From: an uncultured Rubrobacteraceae bacterium
GTDB taxonomy: Bacteria; Actinomycetota; Rubrobacteria; Rubrobacterales; Rubrobacteraceae
Reading direction: 5' to 3'
Assembly: GCA_902806095.1 (NCBI GenBank)
Contig: CADCVF010000011.1
Coordinates: forward strand, 30,635-94,634
Length of the DNA: 64,000 bases
In this document: positions 42,068 to 50,447 of the stretch, piece after piece
Numbering within the stretch: position 1 is the first letter of the stretch
Layout: each line of letters starts with the position of its first letter
The notes under the pieces: generated by a model
What the model was told of the DNA's origin: nothing
Seen by the model: the letters and a program-made list of their open reading frames with translations, nothing else
The model's database searches: none
Translations under genes and position numbers: made by a program

Positions 42068-43939
42068 TTACGCGCCTCCTGCATACTCCTGCAGCCGCTT
42101 CTCGAAGACACTCTCGCTGTCTTGCAAGCCGCCGACACGGTTGCGGGCATTCCAAAGTCGGCGGTGCTCGCCAAGGATGGTACGCATCCCGGAGGCCAGC
42201 TCATAACGTTTTTCGGCGGAGTCGATGGTTCCTTCGAGCATCGCCGTCCCCCGCTCGCAAGCGTGCAGCATTATTCTCGCCGCGTTGGCAAACTCGTCGC
42301 TGGTTATCCCCGCGTCGTCAGTGTCCATGCGCGCACCTTCGAGCGGCTCGATGATGGAGGTGATGTGCTCGCCGGCCTCCCTGAGGCTCTCGACGGTCAC
42401 GCCATCGGGGAGCGCGTGGCCTGGGGCCTGCGTCAGCAGGTTGAAGAGTACCGTGGAGTTGTGCGGACCTGGCCCCGCTTTTTCGTGCGCGTTACCGAGG
42501 TCGTGGCACAATCTGCCCATGACGCGCGCCTCATCGTGGAAGGCGTGCAGGTCGAGGGCCGGGATAAAGTCCTCATCTCTGTTGGTCTCGTAGCACCAGG
42601 GCAACGCGGCCCCGGCGGCGAACCCAAGGTAGCTCACCGGCAGGTACTGGGTATGGCCGTTGTCGCCCCAGTCGGTATTGAGCACCCCGCTGGCCCCGTG
42701 CCTGAGGCCGTTCTCGGTCGCGTTGCGGATGTTGCCGAGGCAGTTGGAGGTGCGTCCCGCGATGGTGTTCCACGACGAGGTACCAGGACATACGAAGAAC
42801 GGTATCCCAGACCTCGCGAACTCAGCGCCATGCTCGTCAAAGGGATGGTCGGCTTCGTAGCCCCATTCGAGTACAACTGCGTCACTCGGCAGTTCGGGCA
42901 CGAGCTCGGGGTGCTGGATGATGATGTCGCCCCAGAAGTGCATCGTGCGGCGGTGACGCTTGACAAGTTCGTGGATCCCGAGCACATAGTCGAGGTAGAC
43001 GCGCCCGGCGCCCTTCTCCTCGACGGCACCGGCGCTCCTGCCGCGGCCGACGTCCCAGGTCTCGTCGCAACCGACGTTGAACTTCCCGCTCGAGAAATGC
43101 GGGAGCAGCTCGGAGAATAGCCCTCCCATAAACTCGACGCTCTGTGGGTCCGATGGGTTCAGGCTGAAGGGCGGCATCTGCCTGGTGTGCCCATGCAGGC
43201 TAAGCTCGAAGCCTTCGGGACACTCGGCCAGGTGGTTGTAGCGGGGTAACTCTAGCCAGTGGTGCATGTGTCCGAAGGAGTTCTGGTTAGGCACGAGCTC
43301 GATGAATCTCTCGCGGCAATAGGCGTCGAGCCGGAGTATGTCCTCACCGGTCATCGGGCTGGCCTGCGCCCATACCTCGCGGTGGTTCTCGTAGGCGAAG
43401 GTGTGCTCCGTGTATAGTTGGAGATGATTGATCTTCCACCCTGAGAACATGTCGACGAGATCGAAGAGCGTCTCCAGGGTGGGGACCTTGCTCCTGCTGA
43501 TGTCTAGCATCACCCCGCGCGAGGGGAAATCAGGGGAGTCCTCGATCTCACCCGCAGGGAGCGCCCCCTCGCATTGGCGCAACATCTGCACCAGGGTCAT
43601 GACGCCGTAGAATGCCCCGGCCGCATCATCGGTTACGAGGTCTATGCCTTCCTCGGCGATCCGCAACCGGTAGCCTTGCGCGGGGATGCCCTGATCCGGC
43701 GCGAGCGTGATCTTCGTCGCGCCCCGAGAATTATCGTTCTCAGGATTCCCGGCCCGCAAGACCCAGCCGATACGTTGATTCTCCCATACGGTCCGCTGCA
43801 ACCGGCGGGCTACTGGGAACAAAGATCCAGGATCCCCCTGGCAGATGATCTTCGAGCCGCCGGTGAGCCTGTACGTGCCTGACCCGGCGACGACCGAGCG
43901 CGGCTTTGGAAGCAGAATCAGGTCTTCGATAGATGCCAT
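42068..43939 (-). CDS. Beta-N-acetylhexosaminidase, GH20 family (cytoplasmic)
   Basis: The 623-residue protein has the GH20b N-terminal domain (ILLPKPRSVVAGSGTYRLTG) and the catalytic barrel: RGVMLDISRSKVPTLETLFD, HLQLYTEHTFAY, LVPNQNSFGHMHHWL, and the catalytic Asp-Glu pair in KFNVGCDETWDVGRG (residues about 285-299), then WGDIIIQHPEL. It removes terminal GlcNAc or GalNAc by substrate-assisted catalysis. There is no signal peptide, so it works inside the cell on imported oligosaccharides, in line with the ABC importer genes that follow. Confidence 0.92.
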   Translation of the reverse strand: MASIEDLILLPKPRSVVAGSGTYRLTGGSKIICQGDPGSLFPVARRLQRTVWENQRIGWVLRAGNPENDNSRGATKITLAPDQGIPAQGYRLRIAEEGIDLVTDDAAGAFYGVMTLVQMLRQCEGALPAGEIEDSPDFPSRGVMLDISRSKVPTLETLFDLVDMFSGWKINHLQLYTEHTFAYENHREVWAQASPMTGEDILRLDAYCRERFIELVPNQNSFGHMHHWLELPRYNHLAECPEGFELSLHGHTRQMPPFSLNPSDPQSVEFMGGLFSELLPHFSSGKFNVGCDETWDVGRGRSAGAVEEKGAGRVYLDYVLGIHELVKRHRRTMHFWGDIIIQHPELVPELPSDAVVLEWGYEADHPFDEHGAEFARSGIPFFVCPGTSSWNTIAGRTSNCLGNIRNATENGLRHGASGVLNTDWGDNGHTQYLPVSYLGFAAGAALPWCYETNRDEDFIPALDLHAFHDEARVMGRLCHDLGNAHEKAGPGPHNSTVLFNLLTQAPGHALPDGVTVESLREAGEHITSIIEPLEGARMDTDDAGITSDEFANAARIMLHACERGTAMLEGTIDSAEKRYELASGMRTILGEHRRLWNARNRVGGLQDSESVFEKRLQEYAGGA

Positions 43940-44157
43940 GGCTTCGGTGAGTCTCCCCTCTCTGAATATCCGTTAGCCCATCGTATAGGAAGGGCCGCGC
44001 CACTCGTCACCTTCGACCAGGCTGACATTCTCCCGCTAACGGGCCTCTCCTTTCCACCGTAAGCATGATGCCACATGGTAGAGTCCGGCGCACCTCACAC
44101 AACGCGCCTCCGGGTAAAATCGCACATGACAGCGAGGAAGTCGGCCCGAACGAGGGA
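43940..44157 (-). promoter_or_regulatory. Upstream region of the GH20/importer cluster
   Basis: This 218-nt gap contains a -10-like TATACG on the minus strand about 40-45 nt before the GH20 start, and GGAG about 13 nt before the ATG. I see no clear operator palindrome and no gene. Confidence 0.3.
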
Positions 44158-45366
44158 CTAACCGAAACCTGCGCCCTCCAGAGCGGATAGCACGGTCTGC
44201 GTGTAGCGGGCAGCGTAGCCTGTGTCGGCGCGATCAGAGAACTCGGCGGGCTCCCTGCTCTCGAAGTCCCCGGCCCTGGTGCGTATGCGGCCCTCAACGA
44301 GATCTATCCTGAGGGCGTCACCGTCCCGGAGCAGGCTGAGGACACCGCCAGCCGCAGCTTCGGGTGTGAATAGAGAGATCCAGGTTCCCACAGCGCCTTC
44401 CGGCGCGAGCCCGTCGGTCACTACAGGCAGCTCGAGTCCGGCCTCCTTCAGGGACTTCCCGAGATCGTCGAGCCGGAGCAGGCCAGGTCCGCCGCGCGGA
44501 CCGCAGCCTCCCACAATGAGCATCGCTCCATCTCCGATCTCGCCCCGGAGCACGCTTGAGACGGCCTCTTCCTCGGAGCCGAAGACGCGGCACTCTCCGG
44601 CCGTCTCCGTAACACCCTTGCTGACGCGGCAGACGGCCTCGGCGCCCGACGCCCTGGCCCTTACAAAGACGAGGCGAGTGTGCTGCCCCGGCACAGGAGG
44701 CAAGGGCGGTAGGTCCTCTTTCAGGTTGCCAGCGACGGTAGGGACGTCGCGGAGTGTGTCGCCCAGGGAAGAAAGGAGACCTGGTACGCCGTACTCCCGC
44801 AACCATTCGGGGTCTACTTCGGGGGTCTCTGCGGCGAGGACCCGCATCATCTGGCCGAATCCGGTGACACCAGCCTCACGGGCGATCGCGGCAAGGTGGA
44901 CGATAACCTCGGGCCCGCCGCCGGCCGCCACGCCGGCCCGCAGCGCGTTGGCCAGAGAGAAGTCGTCGACCAGCCCGCGGGGGCGTGGTCCCTCGCTCCT
45001 GACGAGGGAGACAGCCATGTTCGCAGGGTCCCCGATGGCAGGAGCGAGGCCGAGCGCGACGAGGGTGGCGGAGAGAGGAGTGCTGGCCGGCAGTGCGCAG
45101 ACCGTCGGGAGATTCAGGCGCAGTCCGGCTACGAGCATACCGGTGAGCTCCTCGGGATGTGCGGCGTCGAGTAACAGGCCCTCGAGGTCCATCTGGGAGC
45201 AGGAGACCTCTACCAGGTCGGCGAACCACTCGCGCGCAAGCGCGACGCCGCCTTCGGGTAATGAGGGTGGCAGGCGAAGAGGTACTGGCACTCCTCCAGC
45301 GTCGTATACGGCATCGGGGAGTCCCGAGGGTTCGAAGAAAGGGACGCCGATACGCGTGGCATTCAG
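44158..45366 (-). CDS. Divergent short IlvD/Edd-family protein (possible CUG start)
   Basis: The protein resembles the dihydroxyacid/phosphogluconate dehydratase family: NATRIGVPFFEPSGLPDAVY, AAHPEELTGMLVAGLRLNLP, GLAPAIGDPANM and a C-terminal GDGAMLIVGGCGPRGGPGLL, matching the G-P-R-G-G-P-G motif. It is about 400 residues against about 560 in IlvD, and the iron-sulfur cysteines of true dehydratases are not apparent. GTG 45289-45291 is the first standard start, but family-like coding runs 25 codons further to CTG 45364-45366, with AGGGG about 9 nt before it and a stop five codons upstream. Function uncertain; may be a non-catalytic paralogue. Confidence 0.65.
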   Translation of the reverse strand: MNATRIGVPFFEPSGLPDAVYDAGGVPVPLRLPPSLPEGGVALAREWFADLVEVSCSQMDLEGLLLDAAHPEELTGMLVAGLRLNLPTVCALPASTPLSATLVALGLAPAIGDPANMAVSLVRSEGPRPRGLVDDFSLANALRAGVAAGGGPEVIVHLAAIAREAGVTGFGQMMRVLAAETPEVDPEWLREYGVPGLLSSLGDTLRDVPTVAGNLKEDLPPLPPVPGQHTRLVFVRARASGAEAVCRVSKGVTETAGECRVFGSEEEAVSSVLRGEIGDGAMLIVGGCGPRGGPGLLRLDDLGKSLKEAGLELPVVTDGLAPEGAVGTWISLFTPEAAAGGVLSLLRDGDALRIDLVEGRIRTRAGDFESREPAEFSDRADTGYAARYTQTVLSALEGAGFG

Positions 45367-45488
45367 GGCCGCAGACCCCTACAACACTTTGCGAACTGCT
45401 CGAACCGCCAGGGCAGAATACACGCCTTTCTGGTCCCCCGCTCCGTTTGTAAAGAATTCCTGATGCCTGAAACCTGTAGCCTCGAACG

Positions 45489-46946
45489 CTAGGAGCCCAG
45501 CTTCTCCATAAGGAGCTCGCGGACCCTTCCGCCATCGGCGTTGCCGCGCGTTGCCTTCATCACCTGTCCAACGAGAAAGCCGAGTACCTTCTTATCGCCG
45601 CCTCTGACGCGCCCGGCCTCATCCGGGTTGGCGGAGATCGTCTCGTCGACGACGTCCGAGAGCTCGTCGGAGCCGACCGAGGCGAGGCCCTCGCGCTCTA
45701 CGATGGCTGATGGGGGATCGCCGGTCTCGAAGACCGTGTCGAGGGCGGTCCTCGCTGCTGAGCGGGAGACCTTGCCTGCTGCGACTAGTTCGATCAGCTC
45801 TTTCATGTGCTCGGACGTAACCCTGGAGTCGGAGATATCGGTACCAGCCTCGTTGAGGAGGGCGCGCAGGTCACCGGAGATCCAGTTAGACGCCTGTTTG
45901 GGATCCACCTCCGCCGCGACCGCTTCGTAGAATGACGCGAGTTTCCTGTCCGATGTAAGTACGCTTGCATCGTACGCGGAGAGGCCGTACTGCTCGATGA
46001 AGCGGGCGAGCATCTGGTCCGGCAGCTCCGGGAGCCGTTCCTCTATCTCTCTGACGTAGGAAGACGAGAGCTCGAGCGGCAGGAGGTCGGGCTCGGGAAA
46101 GTAACGGTAGTCGTGGGCGTACTCCTTGCTGCGGAGCTCGTGCACCTCGTCGGTCTCCGGATCGTAATGGAGCGTGGTCTGTTCGATGCGGCCGCCGTTC
46201 TCCAGAATCTCTCGCTGGCGCTCCAGCTCGCGAGTGAGGCCCCGCTCGACAAAGCGGAAGGAGTTCATGTTCTTGAGCTCGGTCTTAGTACCGAAGGTGC
46301 CGTCGGGATTGCGTATGGAGACGTTCGCGTCGCAGCGGAGTTGCCCCTTCTCCATATCCGCCTCGGAGACGCCGACCGCCCTCAGGATGTCCTTGAGCTG
46401 GTTGGCCGTAGCCCTCGCCGCCTCGGGCGATGGTATGTCGGGTTCGGTAACGATCTCCATCAACGGCGTGCCTCCACGGTTGAAGTCGACGAGGGAGCCG
46501 ACAGACCCGTGCATGCGGCCAGAGGTGCCGACGTGTACGTTCTTCGCCGCGTCCTCCTCCAGGTGAAGCCGCGTGATGCCGACCCGGATCCTGCCTTCAG
46601 GGGTGGGGACGTCGATGTGGCCTCCCGTACAGATCGGCTCGTCGAACTGGGAGATCTGGTACCCCTTCGGCAGGTCGGGGTAGAAGTAGTTCTTCCTGGC
46701 GAAGATCGCGCGGTCTGCGACGTCGCAGTTGAGCGCGAGACCGGCCATCACCCCGAGCTCGACGGCCTTCTCGTTGGTGACGGGCAGGGCCCCCGGATGG
46801 CCGAGGCAGACTGGACAGGTGTGGGTGTTCGGGGGATCTCCGTAGGTCACCCTGCAACCACAGAACATCTTGGTGGTGGTCGCCAGGTGGACGTGAAACT
46901 CGAGTCCTATTACCGCTTTGTAAGTACGTCTCTCTTGCACTTCCAA
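45489..46946 (-). CDS. gatB: Aspartyl/glutamyl-tRNA amidotransferase subunit B
   Basis: The 485-residue protein is GatB: KAVIGLEFHVHLATTTKMFC, the zinc-binding CGCRVTYGDPPNTHTCPVCL region (residues about 29-46), NFYPDLPKGYQISQ-type text (KNYFYPDLPKGYQISQFDEP), EIVTEPDIPSPEAA and the C-terminal YqeY-like helical tail (DKKVLGFLVGQVMKATRGNA). With GatA and GatC it amidates mischarged Glu-tRNA(Gln) and Asp-tRNA(Asn). TTG start. gatCA lies 3.5 kb away on the same strand, split off by two plus-strand genes. Confidence 0.96.
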   Translation of the reverse strand: MEVQERRTYKAVIGLEFHVHLATTTKMFCGCRVTYGDPPNTHTCPVCLGHPGALPVTNEKAVELGVMAGLALNCDVADRAIFARKNYFYPDLPKGYQISQFDEPICTGGHIDVPTPEGRIRVGITRLHLEEDAAKNVHVGTSGRMHGSVGSLVDFNRGGTPLMEIVTEPDIPSPEAARATANQLKDILRAVGVSEADMEKGQLRCDANVSIRNPDGTFGTKTELKNMNSFRFVERGLTRELERQREILENGGRIEQTTLHYDPETDEVHELRSKEYAHDYRYFPEPDLLPLELSSSYVREIEERLPELPDQMLARFIEQYGLSAYDASVLTSDRKLASFYEAVAAEVDPKQASNWISGDLRALLNEAGTDISDSRVTSEHMKELIELVAAGKVSRSAARTALDTVFETGDPPSAIVEREGLASVGSDELSDVVDETISANPDEAGRVRGGDKKVLGFLVGQVMKATRGNADGGRVRELLMEKLGS

Positions 46947-46987
46947 ATGCCAGCCCCCGTGCCAGACTCGCCTACCTTCGTACTCTC

Positions 46988-47038
46988 ATTCTAGCATCGT
47001 CGGGCACCCGATCTGGTCTGTAGGGCGGATGCTAGAAT
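46988..47038. promoter_or_regulatory. Mirrored divergent promoters of gatB and the FHA-GGDEF gene
   Basis: ATTCTAGCATC (46988-46998) and GATGCTAGAAT (47028-47038) are an exact 11-bp inverted repeat with a 29-nt spacer. Each outer end holds a TAGAAT -10, pointing left for gatB and right for the GGDEF gene. Both promoters are thus built on one symmetrical element. Confidence 0.6.
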
Positions 47039-47063
47039 GACTCTCTACGGAGGTTGCTTCAGC

Positions 47064-47927
47064 TTGCATACCGACTTAGAGAACGCCGGAGTGAACCGGC
47101 CACACCTCGTGGTCTTGCAAGGACCGGGGCTCGGCGACTTCTTCGAGATAACCGACGACGAGCTCGTTCTTGGCAGCGACCCGTTTCAGGCTGACATCGT
47201 GGTGCGGGACGTTGAGGTCGAACCGCGCCACGCCGAGCTGTACCGGAAACCCGGCGGCTACGCGGTGCGGGGCGTGCAGGCAGCGAAGACCATCGCGCTC
47301 AACGGTGAGGTCATGAAGGAGCCTGGGTGTGGCCAACTCTTGTCCGACGGGGACCGTATACACGTTGGCGACTCCGTACTCGAGTTCTCGCACCAGGATG
47401 AGATCAAAGCCTCCTTCTACGAACAGTTGCACCACCTCGTGAACCGCGACCACCTCACCGGCCTCTTCTCCAAGGGACGCTTCGACCGCGAGTTCGAGCA
47501 CCGCCTCGAGGCGATGGCCGACGAGGGAAGACCCTTGAGCGTGCTCATGGCCGACATAGACAGCCTCAAGAAGATAAACGATGCCAACGGACACCTGCTA
47601 GGCGAGTACGTCGTCGGTGAGATAGGGCGCATCATCGGCGCCATGCACGAAGGAGGGGGGCGCAGGGCGACCCGCTTTGGGGGCGACGAGTACCAGGGCG
47701 TCCTCCCCGACCTCTGCAAGCAGGAGGCCCTTAGGGTAGCCGAGGAGATACGTCGCCGCGTCGAAGCACAGACCTTCGAAAGGGGCGATGTCGCCGCCAA
47801 GACAACCATCTCCATAGGCATCGCCAGCTACCCCGAGGACGGGACCACCCACCAGGCACTGACCCACGCCGCAGACGCTGCGCTCTACAGGGCCAAACGG
47901 GCCGGCGGCAACACCGTCAGCGATTAG
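47064..47927 (+). CDS. FHA-GGDEF domain protein (probable diguanylate cyclase)
   Basis: The protein has an N-terminal FHA domain (residues about 15-100: LVLGSDPFQADIVVRDVEVE, PRHAEL) and a C-terminal GGDEF domain (about 125-287) with HLTGLFSKGRFD, ADIDSLKKINDANGHLLGE, the signature FGGDEY and ISIGIASYPED. The active-site loop is GGDEY, accepted as active. No I-site RxxD is seen five residues upstream. It would make cyclic di-GMP in response to phosphoprotein binding. ATG 47037 overlaps the -10 box, so I start at TTG 47064, which has GGAGG 10 nt upstream. Confidence 0.88.
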   Translation: MHTDLENAGVNRPHLVVLQGPGLGDFFEITDDELVLGSDPFQADIVVRDVEVEPRHAELYRKPGGYAVRGVQAAKTIALNGEVMKEPGCGQLLSDGDRIHVGDSVLEFSHQDEIKASFYEQLHHLVNRDHLTGLFSKGRFDREFEHRLEAMADEGRPLSVLMADIDSLKKINDANGHLLGEYVVGEIGRIIGAMHEGGGRRATRFGGDEYQGVLPDLCKQEALRVAEEIRRRVEAQTFERGDVAAKTTISIGIASYPEDGTTHQALTHAADAALYRAKRAGGNTVSD

Positions 47928-47986
47928 AGCTGTCAGCATGTCAGCACGCTGCGCCCTTCGGGCTTCGCTTGTCAGCACTTCAGCTC
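47928..47986. repeat. Modular intergenic repeat, block G
   Basis: Directly after the GGDEF stop: GCTGTCAGCATGTCAGCACG, a stem GCGCCC-TTC-GGGC (about 47950-47962), TTCGCTTGTCAGCACTTCAGC. It is one unit of the family, without a long terminal hairpin. From 47990 to 48120 there is no gene that I can support. Confidence 0.8.
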
Positions 47987-48124
47987 CTTGCTTACGTCAG
48001 ATGACTCGTGGACGGATACGCGGTTCGCGGTAAGTCAGTGACTCCGCACATTGCTCTAGCCCCGACGCTCCTTTCGAGCGACCTCAGGCACACGGCCGTA
48101 TCGCGTCATCACTGAGGCCGTGCA

Positions 48125-48130
48125 TATAAT
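48125..48130 (+). promoter_or_regulatory. Promoter of the HdeD-like gene
   Basis: Consensus TATAAT at 48125-48130; the predicted start point is about 60 nt before the ATG. No convincing -35. Confidence 0.5.
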
Positions 48131-48197
48131 GTGTCCGACAGAAGGGTATCGGCGCACCGTGGTGCCCTGGTGACGGACACGAAGAAGGAGGAAGGTA

Positions 48198-48785
48198 ATG
48201 ACCCAACCACAGGCGGCATTGCCGGCGGAGACCGGACACTGGTGGGCACTGGCCCTGCGCGGCGCCATCGCCATACTCTTCGGGTTGGCCGCGCTCCTGC
48301 GACCGGGGATCGCTCTCGAGGCATTGATCCTGCTGTTCGGGGCCTACGCCCTGGTCGACGGCGTGTTCTCGATAGTGGGCGTGTTCGGAGGCACCCGCGG
48401 TGGGACTCCCCGCTGGCTTCTGCTCATCGAAGGAGTGGCCAGCATCCTTGCCGGCCTGATCGCCTTCTTCCTGCCAGGACTGACCGCCATCCTCCTTCTG
48501 TACCTCATCGCCGCCTGGGCTGTCGTCACGGGGATCTCCGAGATAGCTATGGCCATCAGGCTCCGTAAGGAGATAACGGGCGAATGGGCCCTTATCGTGG
48601 GTGGCGCGTTCTCTGTGCTCTTCGGGGTGATCCTGGCCGTCGTAGGTCCTGTGGTCGGCTTGATCTCGCTCCTGTGGCTGATCGGGTTCTACGCCGTGGC
48701 GTTCGGGATCCTGATGCTGATCACGGCCTTCAGCGTGCGCGGCGGGGACAGCGGAGGCGCCGACAGGCCGAGCAGGGTCGTCTGA
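48198..48785 (+). CDS. HdeD family membrane protein
   Basis: The 195-residue protein consists of six hydrophobic helices in three pairs: WALALRGAIAILFGLAALL, ALILLFGAYALVDGVFSIVG, WLLLIEGVASILAGLIAFF, LLYLIAAWAVVTGISEIAMA, WALIVGGAFSVLFGVILAVV and LWLIGFYAVAFGILMLITAF. The internal R/EG-x-x-x-I-x-x-G repeats are typical of HdeD, linked in E. coli to acid resistance at high cell density; its molecular action is unknown. ATG 48198 has AGGAGG. A 12-bp hairpin follows the stop. Confidence 0.9.
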   Translation: MTQPQAALPAETGHWWALALRGAIAILFGLAALLRPGIALEALILLFGAYALVDGVFSIVGVFGGTRGGTPRWLLLIEGVASILAGLIAFFLPGLTAILLLYLIAAWAVVTGISEIAMAIRLRKEITGEWALIVGGAFSVLFGVILAVVGPVVGLISLLWLIGFYAVAFGILMLITAFSVRGGDSGGADRPSRVV

Positions 48786-48787
48786 GT

Positions 48788-48993
48788 TTGCAAAGGGGCT
48801 GAAGCCCCTTTGCAAGCATTTCAGCTTGTCACAATTTCAGCACGGCGCCTGTCGGGCGCTTGTCAGCTTCCGCAAGTCCTTGCTGACTGGCTGACAAGAC
48901 GCCTTCAAGGCGCCGTGCTGACAAGCGAAGGCGCTAGCCTGAGCGTGCTGAAATGCGTGGGTTTTGGAAGGGTTGGACCCTTCCAAAACCCGC
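48788..48993. repeat. Modular intergenic repeat, block H
   Basis: It begins with a 12-bp hairpin (arms 48788-48799, 48804-48815, loop TGAA) after the HdeD stop and ends with a 15-bp hairpin (arms 48959-48973, 48977-48991) just after the gatA stop. Between them are GCATTTCAGCTTGTC, a stem GGCGCCTGTCGGGCGC, CTTGTCAGC, GCTGACTGGCTGACAAG, a stem GGCGCC region (48912-48916), CGTGCTGACAAGCG, AAGGC-GCTA-GCCTGAGCGTGCTGAAATGC. Each end hairpin probably serves as terminator of its adjoining convergent gene. Confidence 0.88.
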
Positions 48994-48994
48994 T

Positions 48995-50446
48995 TCACGG
49001 TTTCATCTGGTAGCGGAAATCGGCTACCTGCTCGGTGGCGCGGGCGGCGCGTAGCAGCGTAGGTTCGGTGAAGTGGTCGCTCATTAGCTGGACACCTACC
49101 GGGAGTCCTTCCGAGAGGCCACCGGGGACGCTTATCGCCGGGATGCCGGCGAGGTTCGCGGGGACGGCGCAGATGTCGTTGGCGTACATGGCCAGGGGAT
49201 CGTCCACTTTCTCACCGATCTCGAACGCAACCGTAGGGGCGGTCGGCGAGAGCAGGACATCGTAGCGGGCGAAGGCCGCCTGGAAGTCCTCGATGATCCT
49301 GGTCCTCACCTTCTGAGCCTGGGCGTAGTAGGCGTCGTAGTAGCCCGAAGACAGGGCGTAGGCACCGAGCATGATCCTTCGCTTCGCCTCGGCCCCGAAG
49401 CCTTCCTCGCGGGTCTTGCGATACATTTCGTGTACCCCGTCGGCCGAAACCCTCAAACCGTATCGCACGCCGTCGAAGCGGGCGAGGTTCGAAGAGACCT
49501 CGGCAGGGGCGATGATGTAGTAGGCTGGAAGCCCGTACCCTGAATGCGGCAGGCTCGCCTCCCCTACCTCGGCCCCGGCACCTTCGAGCCCGCTGGCCAC
49601 TCTCTCGGCGACCTCGCGCACTCCCGGCTCTATCCCCTCACCCATCAGCTCGGGGACCACCCCGATCCGCAGGCCTTCCACACCGTCTTCGAGGTTCGTC
49701 AGGTAGTCGGGAACCTCGACGTTGGCGCTCGTCGAGTCGCGCGGGTCGTGGCCTGCTATGGCCTGCAGGAGGAGTGCACCGTCGCGCACATCGCGAGTCA
49801 TCGGCCCGACAACGTCGAGCGAGGAGGCGAAGGCGATCAAGCCGTGGCGGGAGACCCGCCCGTAGGTGGGCTTGAGCCCCACGATGCCGCAGAGCGCCGC
49901 AGGCTGGCGCACGGAGCCGCCCGTGTCGGTCCCGAGCGCCCACCAGCCCTCGCCCGCCGCGACAGCAGCCGCAGATCCACCCGAGGATCCGCCAGGAACG
50001 CGGCCAAGGTCCCAGGGATTACGGGTGGGCCCGTAGGCCGAGTTCTCCGTCGATGAGCCCATCGCGAACTCGTCACAGTTGGCTTTGCCCACGACAATAA
50101 GGTCATCGCCGAAGTTTCTTAGCGCCGATGCGTCGTATAGCGGCTCGAAGTTCTCAAGTATCCGCGACCCGCACGTCGTCCTTACGCCCCGTGTCGAGAG
50201 TACGTCCTTTACGACGAGCGGAACCCCCTCCCAAAGATTACGACCTCCGTTCCTGGCGTCCACCGCCTCGGCGCGTTCGAGCGCCAGCCCCGGCGTAGTC
50301 GTCACGAAGGCGTTGATCTCGTCCTCGACCTCACCTATGCGCGTGTTGGCGACCTCGGCGGCCTCGCGGGCCGAGACCTCGCCGGCTTCTATCTCCTCTG
50401 CGAGCGCGTGGGCCGTGAGGTCGAGCAAGCTATGGCTACCAGCCAT
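48995..50446 (-). CDS. gatA: Aspartyl/glutamyl-tRNA amidotransferase subunit A
   Basis: The 483-residue protein is an amidase-signature enzyme. Seen: [20 protein letters not shown] (catalytic Lys about residue 79), the Gly/Ser-rich loop [19 protein letters not shown] and [20 protein letters not shown] with the cis-Ser and nucleophilic Ser of the Ser-cisSer-Lys triad. It releases ammonia from glutamine for tRNA amidation. It begins 1 nt before the gatC stop region in a gatC-gatA pair. Confidence 0.97.
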   Translation of the reverse strand: MAGSHSLLDLTAHALAEEIEAGEVSAREAAEVANTRIGEVEDEINAFVTTTPGLALERAEAVDARNGGRNLWEGVPLVVKDVLSTRGVRTTCGSRILENFEPLYDASALRNFGDDLIVVGKANCDEFAMGSSTENSAYGPTRNPWDLGRVPGGSSGGSAAAVAAGEGWWALGTDTGGSVRQPAALCGIVGLKPTYGRVSRHGLIAFASSLDVVGPMTRDVRDGALLLQAIAGHDPRDSTSANVEVPDYLTNLEDGVEGLRIGVVPELMGEGIEPGVREVAERVASGLEGAGAEVGEASLPHSGYGLPAYYIIAPAEVSSNLARFDGVRYGLRVSADGVHEMYRKTREEGFGAEAKRRIMLGAYALSSGYYDAYYAQAQKVRTRIIEDFQAAFARYDVLLSPTAPTVAFEIGEKVDDPLAMYANDICAVPANLAGIPAISVPGGLSEGLPVGVQLMSDHFTEPTLLRAARATEQVADFRYQMKP

Positions 50447-50447
50447 C

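Noticed and set aside
42002-43120. Plus-strand open frame of 372 codons
   Set aside because: Antisense to the GH20 gene; high GC leaves long empty frames by chance.
47037-47063. ATG 47037 as start of the FHA-GGDEF gene
   Set aside because: The ATG overlaps the TAGAAT -10 box, so it would not be transcribed; TTG 47064 has GGAGG upstream.
1646-48993. Repeat blocks as a CRISPR array
   Set aside because: Word spacing is irregular, spacers are not unique sequences of constant length, hairpins differ between units, and no cas gene is near.
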